Shown here: in pieces, positions 9,052-18,656 of the stretch
Numbering within the stretch: the first letter of the stretch is position 1
How the letters are laid out: each line of letters starts with the position of its first letter
DNA from: Vibrio marisflavi CECT 7928
Lineage (GTDB): Bacteria; Pseudomonadota; Gammaproteobacteria; Enterobacterales; Vibrionaceae
DNA: 64,000 bases
Reading direction: 5' to 3'
NCBI RefSeq assembly: GCF_921294215.1
Contig: NZ_CAKLDM010000002.1
Span: forward strand, 992,001-1,056,000
Translations under genes and position numbers: made by a program
Notes under the pieces: generated by a model
What the model was told of the DNA's origin: nothing
Databases searched by the model: none
What the model saw: only the letters and a program-made list of their open reading frames with translations

Positions 9052-10186
9052 GTCAATTTCATATCCTCTTCGAGTCGGTGAATGTTCAAGGCAAGCTCAC
9101 GCTGACTTCCCCGAAAAGGCGATTTATGAGAGGGAAGTAGGGCGAAGTGGCTTCTTTGGGCCAGCAACGCATTTTCATCATCAACACGCTCCTACAGGCT
9201 GGAGCGAATGGGAAGGTGAGCTTCGACCAAGAGCATTTAATTTTAACTTGGTAGAGACTGCGGCACAGCAATCACCTTGGGCTGTACCTAATCTATTACA
9301 AAACTCAGAGTGTAAAATTCGAGTGTGGAAGATCGACCAAAAGATGGAGTTTTTGGTTCGTAACGCAGACGGTGATGAATTGCTGTTTATCCATCAAGGA
9401 AAAGCAGATCTATTTTGTGACTATGGGCATTTGGAAGTAGGAGAAGGGGATTATGTTGTTATTCCCCGTTCGACAAACTGGCGAATAGAGCCGCATGACA
9501 AAATGTTCATTTTGATGATTGAAAACACCAATGCAAGCTATTCGTTACCCGAAAAGGGCATTGTTGGCAATCACGCAGTATTTGACCCGGCCGTATTAGA
9601 AATCCCAGATATAAACGATAAGTTTAAAGCTCAGTATTCAGAAGCAAACACTCAGGTCCAATTGAAGCGGGGTGATAAGGTTAATGTTGTGACATACCCG
9701 TTTAACCCCTTGGATGCAATAGGTTGGCATGGCGATTTATCTGTCGCGAAGCTTAACTGGCGTGATATTCGTCCATTGATGTCGCATCGCTATCATGTTC
9801 CTCCTTCAGCACATACGACATTTGTTGGCGAGGGCTTTGTGGTTTGTACCTTCGTACCCAGACCAATTGAGAGTGATCCCGGAGCGTTGAAAGTTCCGTT
9901 TTATCATAACAATGATGACTACGATGAAGTATTGTTCTATCACGCTGGTGATTTTTTCAGTCGCGACAATATTGAAGCGGGAATGGTGACATTTCACCCA
10001 GCAGGATTTAGTCACGGCCCTCATCCAAAAGCATTTCAAGCGGGCAGAGAATATAAGAAAAAATTCACAGATGAAGTAGCAGTGATGATTGATACTCGTA
10101 ATGCGCTCTCATTTACTGAGCAAGCGGAACAAGTGGAAAACGATCAATATGTGTATAGCTGGCGAGAAAGCGGTAAAGCTGAATAA
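9044..10186 (+). CDS. hmgA: Homogentisate 1,2-dioxygenase
   Basis: The 380-residue enzyme opens the homogentisate ring to maleylacetoacetate with ferrous iron. Cupin features run through the protein: RNADGDELLFIHQGKADLF (about residues 106-124), EGDYVVIPRSTNWRIEP (about 133-149), and the C-terminal iron site FYHNNDDYDEVLFYHAGDFF with FHPAGFSHGPHP. It is shorter than the roughly 440-residue enzymes of mammals and pseudomonads. The eight-base overlap with hppD implies translational coupling. In Vibrio species, loss of this gene gives pigmented mutants, which is known of the family and not visible here. Confidence 0.95.
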   Translation: MRKSISYPLRVGECSRQAHADFPEKAIYEREVGRSGFFGPATHFHHQHAPTGWSEWEGELRPRAFNFNLVETAAQQSPWAVPNLLQNSECKIRVWKIDQKMEFLVRNADGDELLFIHQGKADLFCDYGHLEVGEGDYVVIPRSTNWRIEPHDKMFILMIENTNASYSLPEKGIVGNHAVFDPAVLEIPDINDKFKAQYSEANTQVQLKRGDKVNVVTYPFNPLDAIGWHGDLSVAKLNWRDIRPLMSHRYHVPPSAHTTFVGEGFVVCTFVPRPIESDPGALKVPFYHNNDDYDEVLFYHAGDFFSRDNIEAGMVTFHPAGFSHGPHPKAFQAGREYKKKFTDEVAVMIDTRNALSFTEQAEQVENDQYVYSWRESGKAE

Positions 10187-10204
10187 TCACTAAGGACACA
10201 AATT

Positions 10205-11218
10205 ATGAAATTAGCAACGTTAAAAAATGGCCAAAGAGATGGTCAGCTTATTGTCGTCAGCAAAGATTTATCACGCTGTGTTGAAGTGCCGAATATCGCC
10301 GGCACACTGCAGCAAGCACTCGACAATTGGCAAAGAGCAGAGCCACAATTGAAAGAAATATATTTGGCTTTAAATGAAGGCAATGTTAACAAAGAAAAGC
10401 CTTTTCAAGCGGTTAGTTGTGAATCCCCTCTGCCAAGAGCCTATCAATGGGCTGACGGCTCTGCTTATGTTAACCATGTGGAATTAGTGAGAAAAGCGCG
10501 TGGAGCTGAGATGCCCCCAAGTTTTTGGACAGATCCTCTTATGTACCAAGGTGGCTCAGATTCTTTTATCGGCCCTTGCGATGACATTCAGATGGCAGAC
10601 GAAAGCTGGGGAATTGATTTCGAAGGTGAGGTAGCTGTTATCACTGGTGATGTACCAATGGGAGCCTCTGAAGCGCAGTCCAAGCAGTCAATTCGCCTGC
10701 TAATGCTAGTCAATGATGTTTCTCTGAGAGGCTTGATTCCTAACGAATTAGGTAAGGGTTTTGGCTTTTTCCAATCAAAACCGTCTTCTGCCTTCTCTCC
10801 GGTTGCAGTGACGCCGGATGAGCTTGGTGATCATTGGGATGGTGGAAAAGTGAATTTGCCCCTTATGTCTACTTATAACGGTGAACCGTTCGGTCGTCCG
10901 AATTCAGGTATAGACATGACTTTTGAATTTCCTAAATTGATTTCTCATGCAGCCAAAACGAGACCACTCTCATCGGGCAGTATTATTGGTTCCGGAACGG
11001 TATCAAACAAGCAAGGTACGGAGTATGGAACTGCAATCAGTGAGGGCGGTGTTGGCTACTCTTGTATTGCTGAAGTCAGAATGATTGAGACGATTCGTGA
11101 TGGAAAGCCGACAACACAATTTATGCGATTTGGTGATAGCATCAGGATGGAAATGCTCGATGAACAAGGACATAGTGTATTCGGTGCGATTGATCAGAAA
11201 GTTGTTCAATATAAGTAA
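10205..11218 (+). CDS. Fumarylacetoacetase
   Basis: The 337-residue protein carries the FAH-fold active site: DFEGEVAVITGDVPMG supplies metal-binding acidic residues near 138-143, and later come PNELGKGFGFFQSKPSSAF and the GSIIGSGTVSN turn near 255. It hydrolyses fumarylacetoacetate to fumarate and acetoacetate, the last step of tyrosine breakdown. It starts 18 bases after hmgA with AAGGACA as ribosome-binding site and is followed 12 bases later by the isomerase gene. It is shorter than eukaryotic FAH, as is usual for the bacterial branch. Confidence 0.93.
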   Translation: MKLATLKNGQRDGQLIVVSKDLSRCVEVPNIAGTLQQALDNWQRAEPQLKEIYLALNEGNVNKEKPFQAVSCESPLPRAYQWADGSAYVNHVELVRKARGAEMPPSFWTDPLMYQGGSDSFIGPCDDIQMADESWGIDFEGEVAVITGDVPMGASEAQSKQSIRLLMLVNDVSLRGLIPNELGKGFGFFQSKPSSAFSPVAVTPDELGDHWDGGKVNLPLMSTYNGEPFGRPNSGIDMTFEFPKLISHAAKTRPLSSGSIIGSGTVSNKQGTEYGTAISEGGVGYSCIAEVRMIETIRDGKPTTQFMRFGDSIRMEMLDEQGHSVFGAIDQKVVQYK

Positions 11219-11230
11219 CAAGGAAAAATA

Positions 11231-11881
11231 ATGGCGGAAATCAAACTTTACAGTTATTGGCGATCCTCAGCAGCTTATCGTGTTCGAATAGCGTTGAACC
11301 TAAAAGGGCTCGATTACGAGATGATTCCGGTTCATTTGGTTAACAATGGAGGAGAGCAACATTCTGCAGAGTTTGTTTCCGTCAACCCGAATGAATTGGT
11401 TCCAGTGCTTGTAGATGGCGATATCACGTTGAATCAATCGTTGGTGATTATGGATTATCTGGATGCTCAGTATCCCGAACCGTCTCTTATGCCTGTTGAT
11501 GCAAAGCACAAATATTTGGTGAAAGCGTTAGCACAAGACATTGCTATTGATATTCACCCTATCAACAACCTGCGTGTATTACAGTATCTATCGGGTCAAT
11601 TGAATACCACTGATCAACAAAAAGGTGACTGGTATCGTCATTGGATTAACACTGGCTTTCATGCTCTTGAACAGAAGCTATCAAGTAGTGCAGGGCTATA
11701 CTGCTTTTGTGACAGTGTAACATTGGCTGATGTTTGTTTGGTACCACAGGTATATAACGCTGAGCGGTTTAATGTGGACATGAGCTCTTTTCCGACGATT
11801 TCGCGTGTCACCAATCAACTTAGGCAGCACCCAGCATTTGAAAAGGCCGCACCAGAGAATCAGCCTGATGCAAATAGCTAG
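11231..11881 (+). CDS. maiA: Maleylacetoacetate isomerase (zeta-class GST)
   Basis: The 216-residue glutathione-S-transferase-fold protein isomerises maleylacetoacetate to fumarylacetoacetate using glutathione. The zeta-class N-terminal motif is present as SSAAYRVRIALNLK (residues 13-26), with Ala where many members have the active-site Cys. NPNELVPVL (residues 54-62) and INQ-like substrate residues follow (LNQSLVIMDYLD near 69-80). It is the last gene of the four-gene tyrosine operon, with AAGGAAAAATA before the ATG. Confidence 0.94.
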   Translation: MAEIKLYSYWRSSAAYRVRIALNLKGLDYEMIPVHLVNNGGEQHSAEFVSVNPNELVPVLVDGDITLNQSLVIMDYLDAQYPEPSLMPVDAKHKYLVKALAQDIAIDIHPINNLRVLQYLSGQLNTTDQQKGDWYRHWINTGFHALEQKLSSSAGLYCFCDSVTLADVCLVPQVYNAERFNVDMSSFPTISRVTNQLRQHPAFEKAAPENQPDANS

Positions 11882-11934
11882 TTAATTTATTAAAGTAATA
11901 GCTCTGTTATGGTTTGATTCTAATCATAAAAATC

Positions 11935-11966
11935 GGATTGTTAGCACCATTTCCAATCCTGTTTTT
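11935..11966 (+). terminator. Possible terminator of the tyrosine operon
   Basis: GGATTG and CAATCC form a six-base stem with a 13-base loop, followed by TGTTTTT, 54 bases after the maiA stop. The loop is long, so the call is tentative. Confidence 0.4.
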
Positions 11967-12048
11967 GCTCGGCCAACTATACTATGAAAGTGATGCAGAA
12001 ATAGGGTGATATTTCTGCTTATTTTTTGAGTAAGCGTTGGAACAAGCT

Positions 12049-14151
12049 ATGGCATCGATGATCAATCTACTTCGCAAACTCAAAATCAGTAGTAGGTTGA
12101 TGTTTGGCTATATCATACTGTTTTTGCTTGTCTTAAACGGTGCAAATCTTATCCACTACCTGACCGTCCGCAATTTGCTGCAAACTCAGATAGAGCGAGA
12201 GTTGCAGCTAATTACAGAGTCGATTACCAACAGCATTCACACTACCGCGAATACGACGATTCATAATTACCTACGGGCAATTACTCAAACAAACCTTCGT
12301 TTTATCGAACAGCAATATAAGTTAGTGCAGCAAGGCAAAATCAGTGAACCTGAAGCAAAGAAGATAATTGCCGACACTTTAAATAAGCAAAAGATTGGAG
12401 ACAGTGGTTACCCATACGTTGTCGATTCGAAAGGAATTATTCAAGTTCACCCCAAAGAGGCATTAATTGGAAAGGACTTGATGCAATACCCTTTTATGCA
12501 GCAACAAACCAAACAAAAGAAAGGCTATTTGGAGTACGATTGGAAGAACCCAGATGAAAGTAAGCAGAGAGCGAAAGCTTTGCATATGCTGTATTTCGAA
12601 CCTTGGGACTGGATTGTTTCCTCTTCTTCATATCGGAGCGAATTTCTTTCGTTAATCAATATTGAAGACTTTCAAGATTATATTTCATCGCAAAAGTTTG
12701 GTGATACTGGCTATACCTATGTTTTAAATTCGAAAGGGGACCTTGTTCTTCACCCATTTATCAGCGGCAACTTTTATGAAACGGAAGACTCGAATGGGTA
12801 TAAGTTTGTACAAGACATGCTGAGCAGAAAAAATGGTGCGATAACATATACATGGCGAAATCCCCAAGAACAGGATTATCGAGAGAAGTATGCGTTGTTT
12901 CAATACATACCGGACTTTGATTGGTATGTTGTCAGCTCAACATATAGTGAAGAGTTGTTTCGCCCTATCAATAAGCTTTCAAACATCTATTTAGTGGTGT
13001 TAGGTGTCTCGATTGTCATTTTGGTTCTTTGCAGTGTGGTGCTAAGCCGATCTATCGTTGAGCCGTTAAATCGAGTGATGAAAAGTATGCAAACTGCAGC
13101 AACGGGTAAATATCAAACGCGAATTGCTGATTCCACTAGTGCCAATGATGAACTCAGCCTTCTAAGCCGTCATTTCAATAATTTTATGAGTGAGCTAGAA
13201 CGTTCAAACAGTGAGCTTCACAGTCAAATTGAGCAAACCAATTTGGCGAGGAAACAGCAACAAGAGTTGAACAGGAAATTAGAGAAGCTCAATCAGAACT
13301 TAGAAAATATTGTTGATGAACGAACAAACGATTTACAAGAAAGCCTTGCGCAGCTAAAAGAAACTCAAGAACAACTTGTAGAGTCTGAAAAGTTGGCCGC
13401 TTTAGGCGGGTTAGTTGCAGGTGTTGCTCATGAGGTAAATACGCCGCTAGGCGTATCGGTGACGGCCACCTCTCTTGTACATGAGGTTCTTGATGAACTG
13501 ACCGCAGCATTTAATAATCAATCTCTTACGAAGGAAAAATTTTCTGATTTAATACTGCAACTCAGTGAAACCGCGAGTTTACTCAGTATAAATCTGCAGA
13601 GGGCTGCAAAACTCATTAGTGACTTCAAATTGACGGCTGTCGAGCATGTGTCAGAAGTGCACAGCGCATTTAATGTAAGTCACCTAATTAATACGTTGAT
13701 AGGTGGGGTTCAAACTGAAGCTCAAAAGATTCCGGTTTTTATTGCGGCTGAAGTCGATAGTGAATTGATGATGGATAGTTTGTCTGGCGTGTTGACAGAA
13801 GTAATCTCCCATTTGTTGGTCAATAGTTTTTGTCATGCGTTTCCAAGCGAGAAATTAGCAGAATTAGATACCCAAGACCTAGCACCAACGATCAGTATTG
13901 ATGCTAAGCAGCAGGGCGAAAATATAATACTGTCATATCAAGACAATGGAATCGGCGTGGAAGACAAGCTACACCAAAAAATATTTGAGCCATTTTATAA
14001 GGATAAAAGGGATCACGAGGGAGCAGGGTTGGGCCTTAATCTGGTCTACAACTTGGTTAAACATAAACTGTCGGGCCAATTGTTGTTTGAATCTAAGCCA
14101 AACCAAGGTGTGAAATTTACCTTAACGTTGCCAAGGACACTTCCTGCTTAG
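12049..14151 (+). CDS. Tandem-Cache sensor histidine kinase
   Basis: ATG 12049 (GGAA six bases upstream) gives 700 residues; TTG 12037 is possible. After a membrane helix near 17-37 come two homologous Cache units: GDSGYPYVVDSKGIIQVHP...WDWIVSSSSY and GDTGYTYVLNSKGDLVLHP...FDWYVVSSTY. A second helix (about 320-343), a HAMP domain, a coiled coil with the ERTNDLQESLAQLKETQEQL signalling helix, the H-box LVAGVAHEVNTPLG and an ATPase domain (YQDNGIGVE, GAGLGLNLVYNLV) follow. There is no receiver domain and no partner regulator next to it. Cache domains bind small extracytoplasmic ligands such as carboxylates or amino acids. Confidence 0.9.
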   Translation: MASMINLLRKLKISSRLMFGYIILFLLVLNGANLIHYLTVRNLLQTQIERELQLITESITNSIHTTANTTIHNYLRAITQTNLRFIEQQYKLVQQGKISEPEAKKIIADTLNKQKIGDSGYPYVVDSKGIIQVHPKEALIGKDLMQYPFMQQQTKQKKGYLEYDWKNPDESKQRAKALHMLYFEPWDWIVSSSSYRSEFLSLINIEDFQDYISSQKFGDTGYTYVLNSKGDLVLHPFISGNFYETEDSNGYKFVQDMLSRKNGAITYTWRNPQEQDYREKYALFQYIPDFDWYVVSSTYSEELFRPINKLSNIYLVVLGVSIVILVLCSVVLSRSIVEPLNRVMKSMQTAATGKYQTRIADSTSANDELSLLSRHFNNFMSELERSNSELHSQIEQTNLARKQQQELNRKLEKLNQNLENIVDERTNDLQESLAQLKETQEQLVESEKLAALGGLVAGVAHEVNTPLGVSVTATSLVHEVLDELTAAFNNQSLTKEKFSDLILQLSETASLLSINLQRAAKLISDFKLTAVEHVSEVHSAFNVSHLINTLIGGVQTEAQKIPVFIAAEVDSELMMDSLSGVLTEVISHLLVNSFCHAFPSEKLAELDTQDLAPTISIDAKQQGENIILSYQDNGIGVEDKLHQKIFEPFYKDKRDHEGAGLGLNLVYNLVKHKLSGQLLFESKPNQGVKFTLTLPRTLPA

Positions 14152-14166
14152 CTGTACCATAACTTA

Positions 14167-15216
14167 TTACCCCAGCTCGATTTCGACGTCACTCTCGATG
14201 GTTGATGAGCAAGCCAATACGTAGCCATTGTTAATTTCAGACTCAGTAAGTGGCGATTGGCTACTACTAGTGACTTTACCTTTATTCACTTTGCATTTAC
14301 ACGAACCACAAATCCCACTGCGGCACGCTAGTATAATTGGCAAGCCTGCTTGTTCTAATGAGTCTGCCAAGAGACTATTTTCTCCTGCTGAAAGATTGGC
14401 GCCAAACTTTGGCACTGACACTGTATAAGTGCTCTTTGAATCAGTGTCGCTTTGCTCAGGTTCATTGGTTGCTGGGGTAAAGCTTTCTTGATGAAATAAA
14501 CTCATATCTACTGATAATTGTTGCAAATATGACTTCACATCAATCATAAATTGGCTTGGGCCACATAAGTATATACTTCGCTCTCGAATATCTGGGACAA
14601 GCCTCTCTAGCCACTCTTGATCTAGCCAGCCTTCATGATGGTGACTATTTTCAGCATCTTGCAAAAGTAACTGCAATTGGAAGTTATCATGGTGGTTATT
14701 TAAGGTCTCTAGCTCATAGAGATAGATGGTATTTGACAGATCGAGCGCCGTATGTACAAAAGTGATGTCTACATCATCGTTATGCAATAAATACTTAGCC
14801 ATCGAATAGACAGGTGTGATTCCACAGCCAGCGCTTAGCATCAGTGCTTTTTTACGACCAGAGAAAGTAGCTGGGGGATAGTCAACGCAGTTGAACTCTC
14901 CTGCGGGAGGTAACACTGAAACGGAATCACCAATGTTTAGCTTGTCGACAACGTAATTAGACATTAGCCCATTTGGCACTTTTTTGATGGTTAGTTGAAG
15001 CTGATTTTCATCGGGAATAGAGCTTAGGGAATACGAGCGGTACTCAGTTTTGCCGTTGATTTCTATACCTAGGGAAATAAATTGGCCCGGCTTAAAGGAA
15101 AAATGTGGCCGACCATAGCTCGTCGCCAATTTCACACTGACAGCATCTGGTGTTTCATGCCACTTTTCAACACATTTGAATGTATTTTTGTCGGAACAAA
15201 GGGAAATTGATTGCAT
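14167..15216 (-). CDS. hcr: NADH oxidoreductase Hcr (Hcp reductase)
   Basis: This 349-residue protein has a ferredoxin-reductase half (FAD motif YRSYSLSS near residue 58; LSAGCGITPVYSMAKYLL for NAD near 127; YLCGPSQFM near 217) and a C-terminal plant-type [2Fe-2S] ferredoxin domain with ligands in ACRSGICGSCKC and a fourth Cys in VLACSS. It passes electrons from NADH to the hybrid-cluster protein. It sits 57 bases downstream of hcp on the same strand, and a perfect palindrome lies between them. The domain order matches Hcr rather than the phenol-hydroxylase reductases. Confidence 0.93.
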   Translation of the reverse strand: MQSISLCSDKNTFKCVEKWHETPDAVSVKLATSYGRPHFSFKPGQFISLGIEINGKTEYRSYSLSSIPDENQLQLTIKKVPNGLMSNYVVDKLNIGDSVSVLPPAGEFNCVDYPPATFSGRKKALMLSAGCGITPVYSMAKYLLHNDDVDITFVHTALDLSNTIYLYELETLNNHHDNFQLQLLLQDAENSHHHEGWLDQEWLERLVPDIRERSIYLCGPSQFMIDVKSYLQQLSVDMSLFHQESFTPATNEPEQSDTDSKSTYTVSVPKFGANLSAGENSLLADSLEQAGLPIILACRSGICGSCKCKVNKGKVTSSSQSPLTESEINNGYVLACSSTIESDVEIELG

Positions 15217-15238
15217 AGTATTTCTACTCGAAAATAAC

Positions 15239-15262
15239 GGCTCACTGTGATCACAGTGAGCC
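15239..15262. repeat. Perfect 24-base palindrome between hcp and hcr
   Basis: GGCTCACTGTGATCACAGTG followed by AGCC reads identically on both strands. As RNA it would form a strong hairpin between the hcp stop and the hcr start. It lacks a clean T-tract, so it may be a partial terminator or a processing or stability element that sets the hcp:hcr ratio. Its TGTGATCACA core has CRP-like half sites but lacks the six-base spacer. Confidence 0.7.
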
Positions 15263-15273
15263 TTAATGCTAGG

Positions 15274-16935
15274 TTAAGCTGCAAGAATGTCTTTCATATC
15301 AGCATCGACAGTCGAAATTGGACGCATGTCGAATTTTTCTTGGATGATGGCCAGTAGATTATCCGTCAAAAACGCTGGCGCTGTAGGGCCGGTGTAGATG
15401 CCCTTAACACCTAGAGCGAATAGTGTCAGTAAGATAACAATTGCTTTTTGCTCAAACCAAGATAGAACAAGTGTCAAAGGTAGATCATTGATATCACAGT
15501 CGAACTCTTTAGAAAGTGCGATTGCTAGTTGGATAGCAGAGTAAGCATCGTTACATTGGCCAATGTCTAACAGTCGTGGGATACCGTTTATGTCACCAAA
15601 CTCTTGCTTGTTAAATCGATACTTGCCACAAGCCAGTGTTAAAATTACAGTATCTTCCGGTGCCTCAGTAGCAAAGTCTGTATAGTAGCTGCGTTCTTCT
15701 TTGTCACCATCGCAGCCGCCGACCAAGAAGAAGTGCTTAATATTACCTTCTTTCACTTGCTCAATAACGGCAGGAGCGGCAGCCATCAACGCGTTGCGAC
15801 CAAATCCAATAGTAATATTGTGCTCAATTTCCGTGAATGGGAAGCCTTTTTGGTTGAGTGCACATTCGATAACTTGGCTGAAGTCATCACCTTCGATGTG
15901 TGCAACACCCGGCCAACCTACGATACTACGAGTAAAAATACGATCTGCGTATTGGCCAATTGTGGGATTTAACAAACAGTTTGAAGTCATTACGATTGCA
16001 CCAGGGAATCGTGCAAACTCACTTTGCTGGTTTTGCCATGCACTGCCATAGTTACCGACAAGATGAGGATATTTCTTCAGCTCTGGATAAGAGTGCGCAG
16101 GTAGCATTTCACCGTTGGTATATACGTTGATACCTTTGCCTTCGGTCTGCTGCAAGATTTTCTCTAGATCATGTAAGTCATGACCAGATACAAGGATACA
16201 TTTACCCTCAACGGCTTTTACATTGACTTGCGTAGGCTCTGGATGACCAAATGTGCTGGTTTCACCATGATCAAGCATTTCCATGACTTTGTAGTTCATC
16301 AAGCCAATTTGCATTGAACATTCCAATAACTCGCCAAGCTCAACAGGATCAGTACCAAGCCAAGACATAATTTGGTGGTACTCAGCATAAACTTCGTTAT
16401 CTGTTTGATGTAGTACGCGAGCGTGTTCCATATACGCGGCAGCGCCTTTTAATCCGTATAAGCACAGAAGTCTTAATCCAATGATATCTTCAGAAAGTGT
16501 ACCTTTCCCTCGGTTAACGACGACTTGAGGAGCAAACTCTAGAATTTCTTCAGCAGTGTCTGGTAGCTCGAACAATGCAACAGCAGGGAGTTCAGGAAGA
16601 GTCTTATCTGCTAGCTTGTATGCTGCGATAACTTTCTCACGCAGGCGCAATTTAAATACACTAGCCGTCTTAGCAAATTCGATGATTTTTTCAGGGTCGA
16701 AGTTAACGTTGGTAAGAGTAGAGAAGAAAGCTTTTGGCGACCATTGGTTGATTTCATCATCGATGATGTCGAAAGTATGGGCTAACTCAGCCCAGTAGGA
16801 GACACCTTGAAGGCAATAGACAAGAACATCCTGCAGATCTGACACTTCAGCCGTTTTTCCGCACATACCTTGTGTGTAAGAGCAGCCTTTACCCATTGCC
16901 GTTTGAATAGTCTGTTCACATTGAATACAGAACAT
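15274..16935 (-). CDS. hcp: Hybrid-cluster protein (hydroxylamine/NO reductase)
   Basis: The 553-residue protein starts MFCIQCEQT; Cys3, Cys6, Cys18 and Cys25 are the N-terminal iron-sulfur ligands with the spacing of class II Hcp. Hybrid-cluster neighbourhoods follow, such as [14 protein letters not shown] (about 250), MTSNCLLNP (about 317), [17 protein letters not shown] (about 410) and [15 protein letters not shown] (about 438). Hcp reduces hydroxylamine in vitro and is a high-affinity NO reductase in vivo in E. coli. Upstream lie a sigma-54 promoter and two NorR-type sites, so induction by nitric oxide is expected. It forms an operon with hcr. Confidence 0.96.
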   Translation of the reverse strand: MFCIQCEQTIQTAMGKGCSYTQGMCGKTAEVSDLQDVLVYCLQGVSYWAELAHTFDIIDDEINQWSPKAFFSTLTNVNFDPEKIIEFAKTASVFKLRLREKVIAAYKLADKTLPELPAVALFELPDTAEEILEFAPQVVVNRGKGTLSEDIIGLRLLCLYGLKGAAAYMEHARVLHQTDNEVYAEYHQIMSWLGTDPVELGELLECSMQIGLMNYKVMEMLDHGETSTFGHPEPTQVNVKAVEGKCILVSGHDLHDLEKILQQTEGKGINVYTNGEMLPAHSYPELKKYPHLVGNYGSAWQNQQSEFARFPGAIVMTSNCLLNPTIGQYADRIFTRSIVGWPGVAHIEGDDFSQVIECALNQKGFPFTEIEHNITIGFGRNALMAAAPAVIEQVKEGNIKHFFLVGGCDGDKEERSYYTDFATEAPEDTVILTLACGKYRFNKQEFGDINGIPRLLDIGQCNDAYSAIQLAIALSKEFDCDINDLPLTLVLSWFEQKAIVILLTLFALGVKGIYTGPTAPAFLTDNLLAIIQEKFDMRPISTVDADMKDILAA

Positions 16936-16993
16936 ATGAGATTCTCCAGTGTTAGTGTTTTTCTATTTGAATTAGATAGTTAACACTTAGACT

Positions 16994-17009
16994 GCAGATA
17001 GCGTGCCAA
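16994..17009 (-). promoter_or_regulatory. Sigma-54 promoter of hcp-hcr
   Basis: On the minus strand the sequence reads TGGCACGCTATCTGCA, which has the GG (-24) and GC (-12) dinucleotides exactly 12 bases apart and the full TGGCACG upstream element of sigma-54 promoters. It lies about 60 bases upstream of the hcp start, on the correct strand. Confidence 0.8.
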
Positions 17010-17063
17010 ATCTTATATGTTTGAAATATAAAGGAATATCTAAAACTTAACTGGTTGCGAGAT

Positions 17064-17097
17064 GTAGTTTAAACATCGGTTGCGTTGTTTAAACTAC
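17064..17097. promoter_or_regulatory. Paired NorR enhancer sites
   Basis: GTAGTTTAAAC (17064-17074) and GTTTAAACTAC (17087-17097) each fit the GT-N7-AC consensus described for NorR, and are inverted copies of each other with centres 23 bases apart, about two helical turns. They lie about 55-105 bases upstream of the sigma-54 promoter, as expected for an enhancer-binding protein. They could also fold as a hairpin after norR. Confidence 0.65.
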
Positions 17098-17108
17098 AAC
17101 GTATCTCG

Positions 17109-18656
17109 TTATTTAAGTTTTTCTTTTGTATTTTGTACTCCCAGCTTTTTACCCATTCGATACAGATTTCCTCTATCGACTTGCAAAAACTGGGCGGCTT
17201 TTGACCAAACTCCGTCTGATTTATCCAAAGCATGATTGATTAGACTCTTTTGGTATTCTTCCACAAGATGGCGCATGCTTTGACTTTGCTGTGGGAAAAG
17301 CTTTGATGTTTTTCTTACATCGCTACTCGTTTTTAGCGAATCAAAGTGAGTTCTCTGGATAGTCTGGCTGTTATCTTGGATTGCCCGTAATGCAGATCGA
17401 GTTAAGGTATGCTCCAATTCACGAATGTTTCCTTGCCAAGGAAATTGCTCTAAAGCAGTTAGCGCTTTAGGGCTTACGTGTAGGTTTGGAACGTTAAACT
17501 GTTGGCGTACTTTTTCTAGCAAATAGCCTGCTAGTACAGGAATGTCACCCTCACGGCTTCTTAGTGGAGGTACGGCGATAGGGAAAACGTTGAGGCGATG
17601 GTAAAGATCTGCTCGAAAACAACCTTGTTCTACTTCTTTTTCAATGTCTCGATTGGTAGCAGCAATCAGCCTTACATCGACAACATGGTTCTTATCGCTG
17701 CCCACTCGTTGAATTTCGCCTTGCTGGATCACTCGGAGTAATTTCGCTTGTAAAGACAATGGTAACTCTCCCAGCTCGTCGAGGAATAGTGTCCCTCCGT
17801 CTGCCAACTCAAATTTGCCAGTACGATGGCTGCTAGCACCAGTAAAAGCCCCTTTTACATGACCAAATAATTCACTTTCTGCCAGCGTTTCTGGTAACGC
17901 TGCACAGTTGACATAAATCATCGGTTTATCACACCGATTTGATTGAGCGTGAATGTTGTGTGCGACAAGCTCTTTACCCGTGCCGGTTTCTCCGGTGATG
18001 AGCACGGCGTAATCCGATTTAGCAACAGTGGCAATATTGGTACGAAGCTGATTCATTTGCGGGCTCAAACCAATCATCTCTCCCTTCGACGACCTAGCTT
18101 GCTGAATCAAGGCTTGGTTCACCGACTTTTGTCGCTTATTTAGCTCTTTAAGAGATTTGATTTGGCCAATATTTCTAAGAGAAGCTGCAGCGAGGGCGGT
18201 AAAAGTTTGGATCGCGAACGGATCAATTTGGTCAAATGCTCCAACTGTTAATGAATCTAACGTTATGATGCCAACCAGTTGCCCTTCAACGTATAAACTG
18301 CTTCCCATACAATCGTGTACCGCAAGAGAGTTCTCCTCACTGACAAGAACGCCATCAAACGGATCAGGTAAGTTGCAATCGGCATCAAATCTTACTGGTT
18401 TATCACTTTCAACAATGGCAGCTAGACGAGGGTGTGCTTTGGGGTAAAAACGTCTGCCCAATACGGTGTTTGGTAGCCCTTTGACTGCTACAGGCGTTAG
18501 GAACCCATCGTTGTCTAATATAAATATCGCGCTAGCATCACAAGGAAACACTTTGCTGATGCCATCGACCAAGTTTTGATATTGCTTTTCACAGGAAAAG
18601 TTTGAAGATAAGTTAGAAAGAATATCGAGATAGACTTGTTTAAAGTCAACTTGCAT
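17109..18656 (-). CDS. norR: Nitric-oxide-responsive sigma-54 activator NorR
   Basis: ATG 18656 is preferred (GTGGAACTCATC upstream, giving MQVDFKQVYLDIL); the frame extends to 18674. The 515-residue protein has an N-terminal GAF domain with NorR-type signatures HPRLAAIVES and LPDPFDGVLVSEENSLAVHDC, whose aspartates and Arg neighbourhood hold the iron that senses NO. A central AAA+ domain follows (GETGTGKELVA Walker A, the sigma-54-contacting GAFTGA loop, GGTLFLDELGEL Walker B), then a Fis-like helix-turn-helix at the C-terminus. It lies directly upstream of hcp on the same strand, with the predicted sites between them. Confidence 0.94.
   Translation of the reverse strand: MQVDFKQVYLDILSNLSSNFSCEKQYQNLVDGISKVFPCDASAIFILDNDGFLTPVAVKGLPNTVLGRRFYPKAHPRLAAIVESDKPVRFDADCNLPDPFDGVLVSEENSLAVHDCMGSSLYVEGQLVGIITLDSLTVGAFDQIDPFAIQTFTALAAASLRNIGQIKSLKELNKRQKSVNQALIQQARSSKGEMIGLSPQMNQLRTNIATVAKSDYAVLITGETGTGKELVAHNIHAQSNRCDKPMIYVNCAALPETLAESELFGHVKGAFTGASSHRTGKFELADGGTLFLDELGELPLSLQAKLLRVIQQGEIQRVGSDKNHVVDVRLIAATNRDIEKEVEQGCFRADLYHRLNVFPIAVPPLRSREGDIPVLAGYLLEKVRQQFNVPNLHVSPKALTALEQFPWQGNIRELEHTLTRSALRAIQDNSQTIQRTHFDSLKTSSDVRKTSKLFPQQSQSMRHLVEEYQKSLINHALDKSDGVWSKAAQFLQVDRGNLYRMGKKLGVQNTKEKLK

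Noticed and set aside
15243..15260. The palindrome between hcp and hcr as a CRP site
   Set aside because: TGTGATCACA lacks the six-base spacer of a CRP site, so it was recorded as a palindrome.
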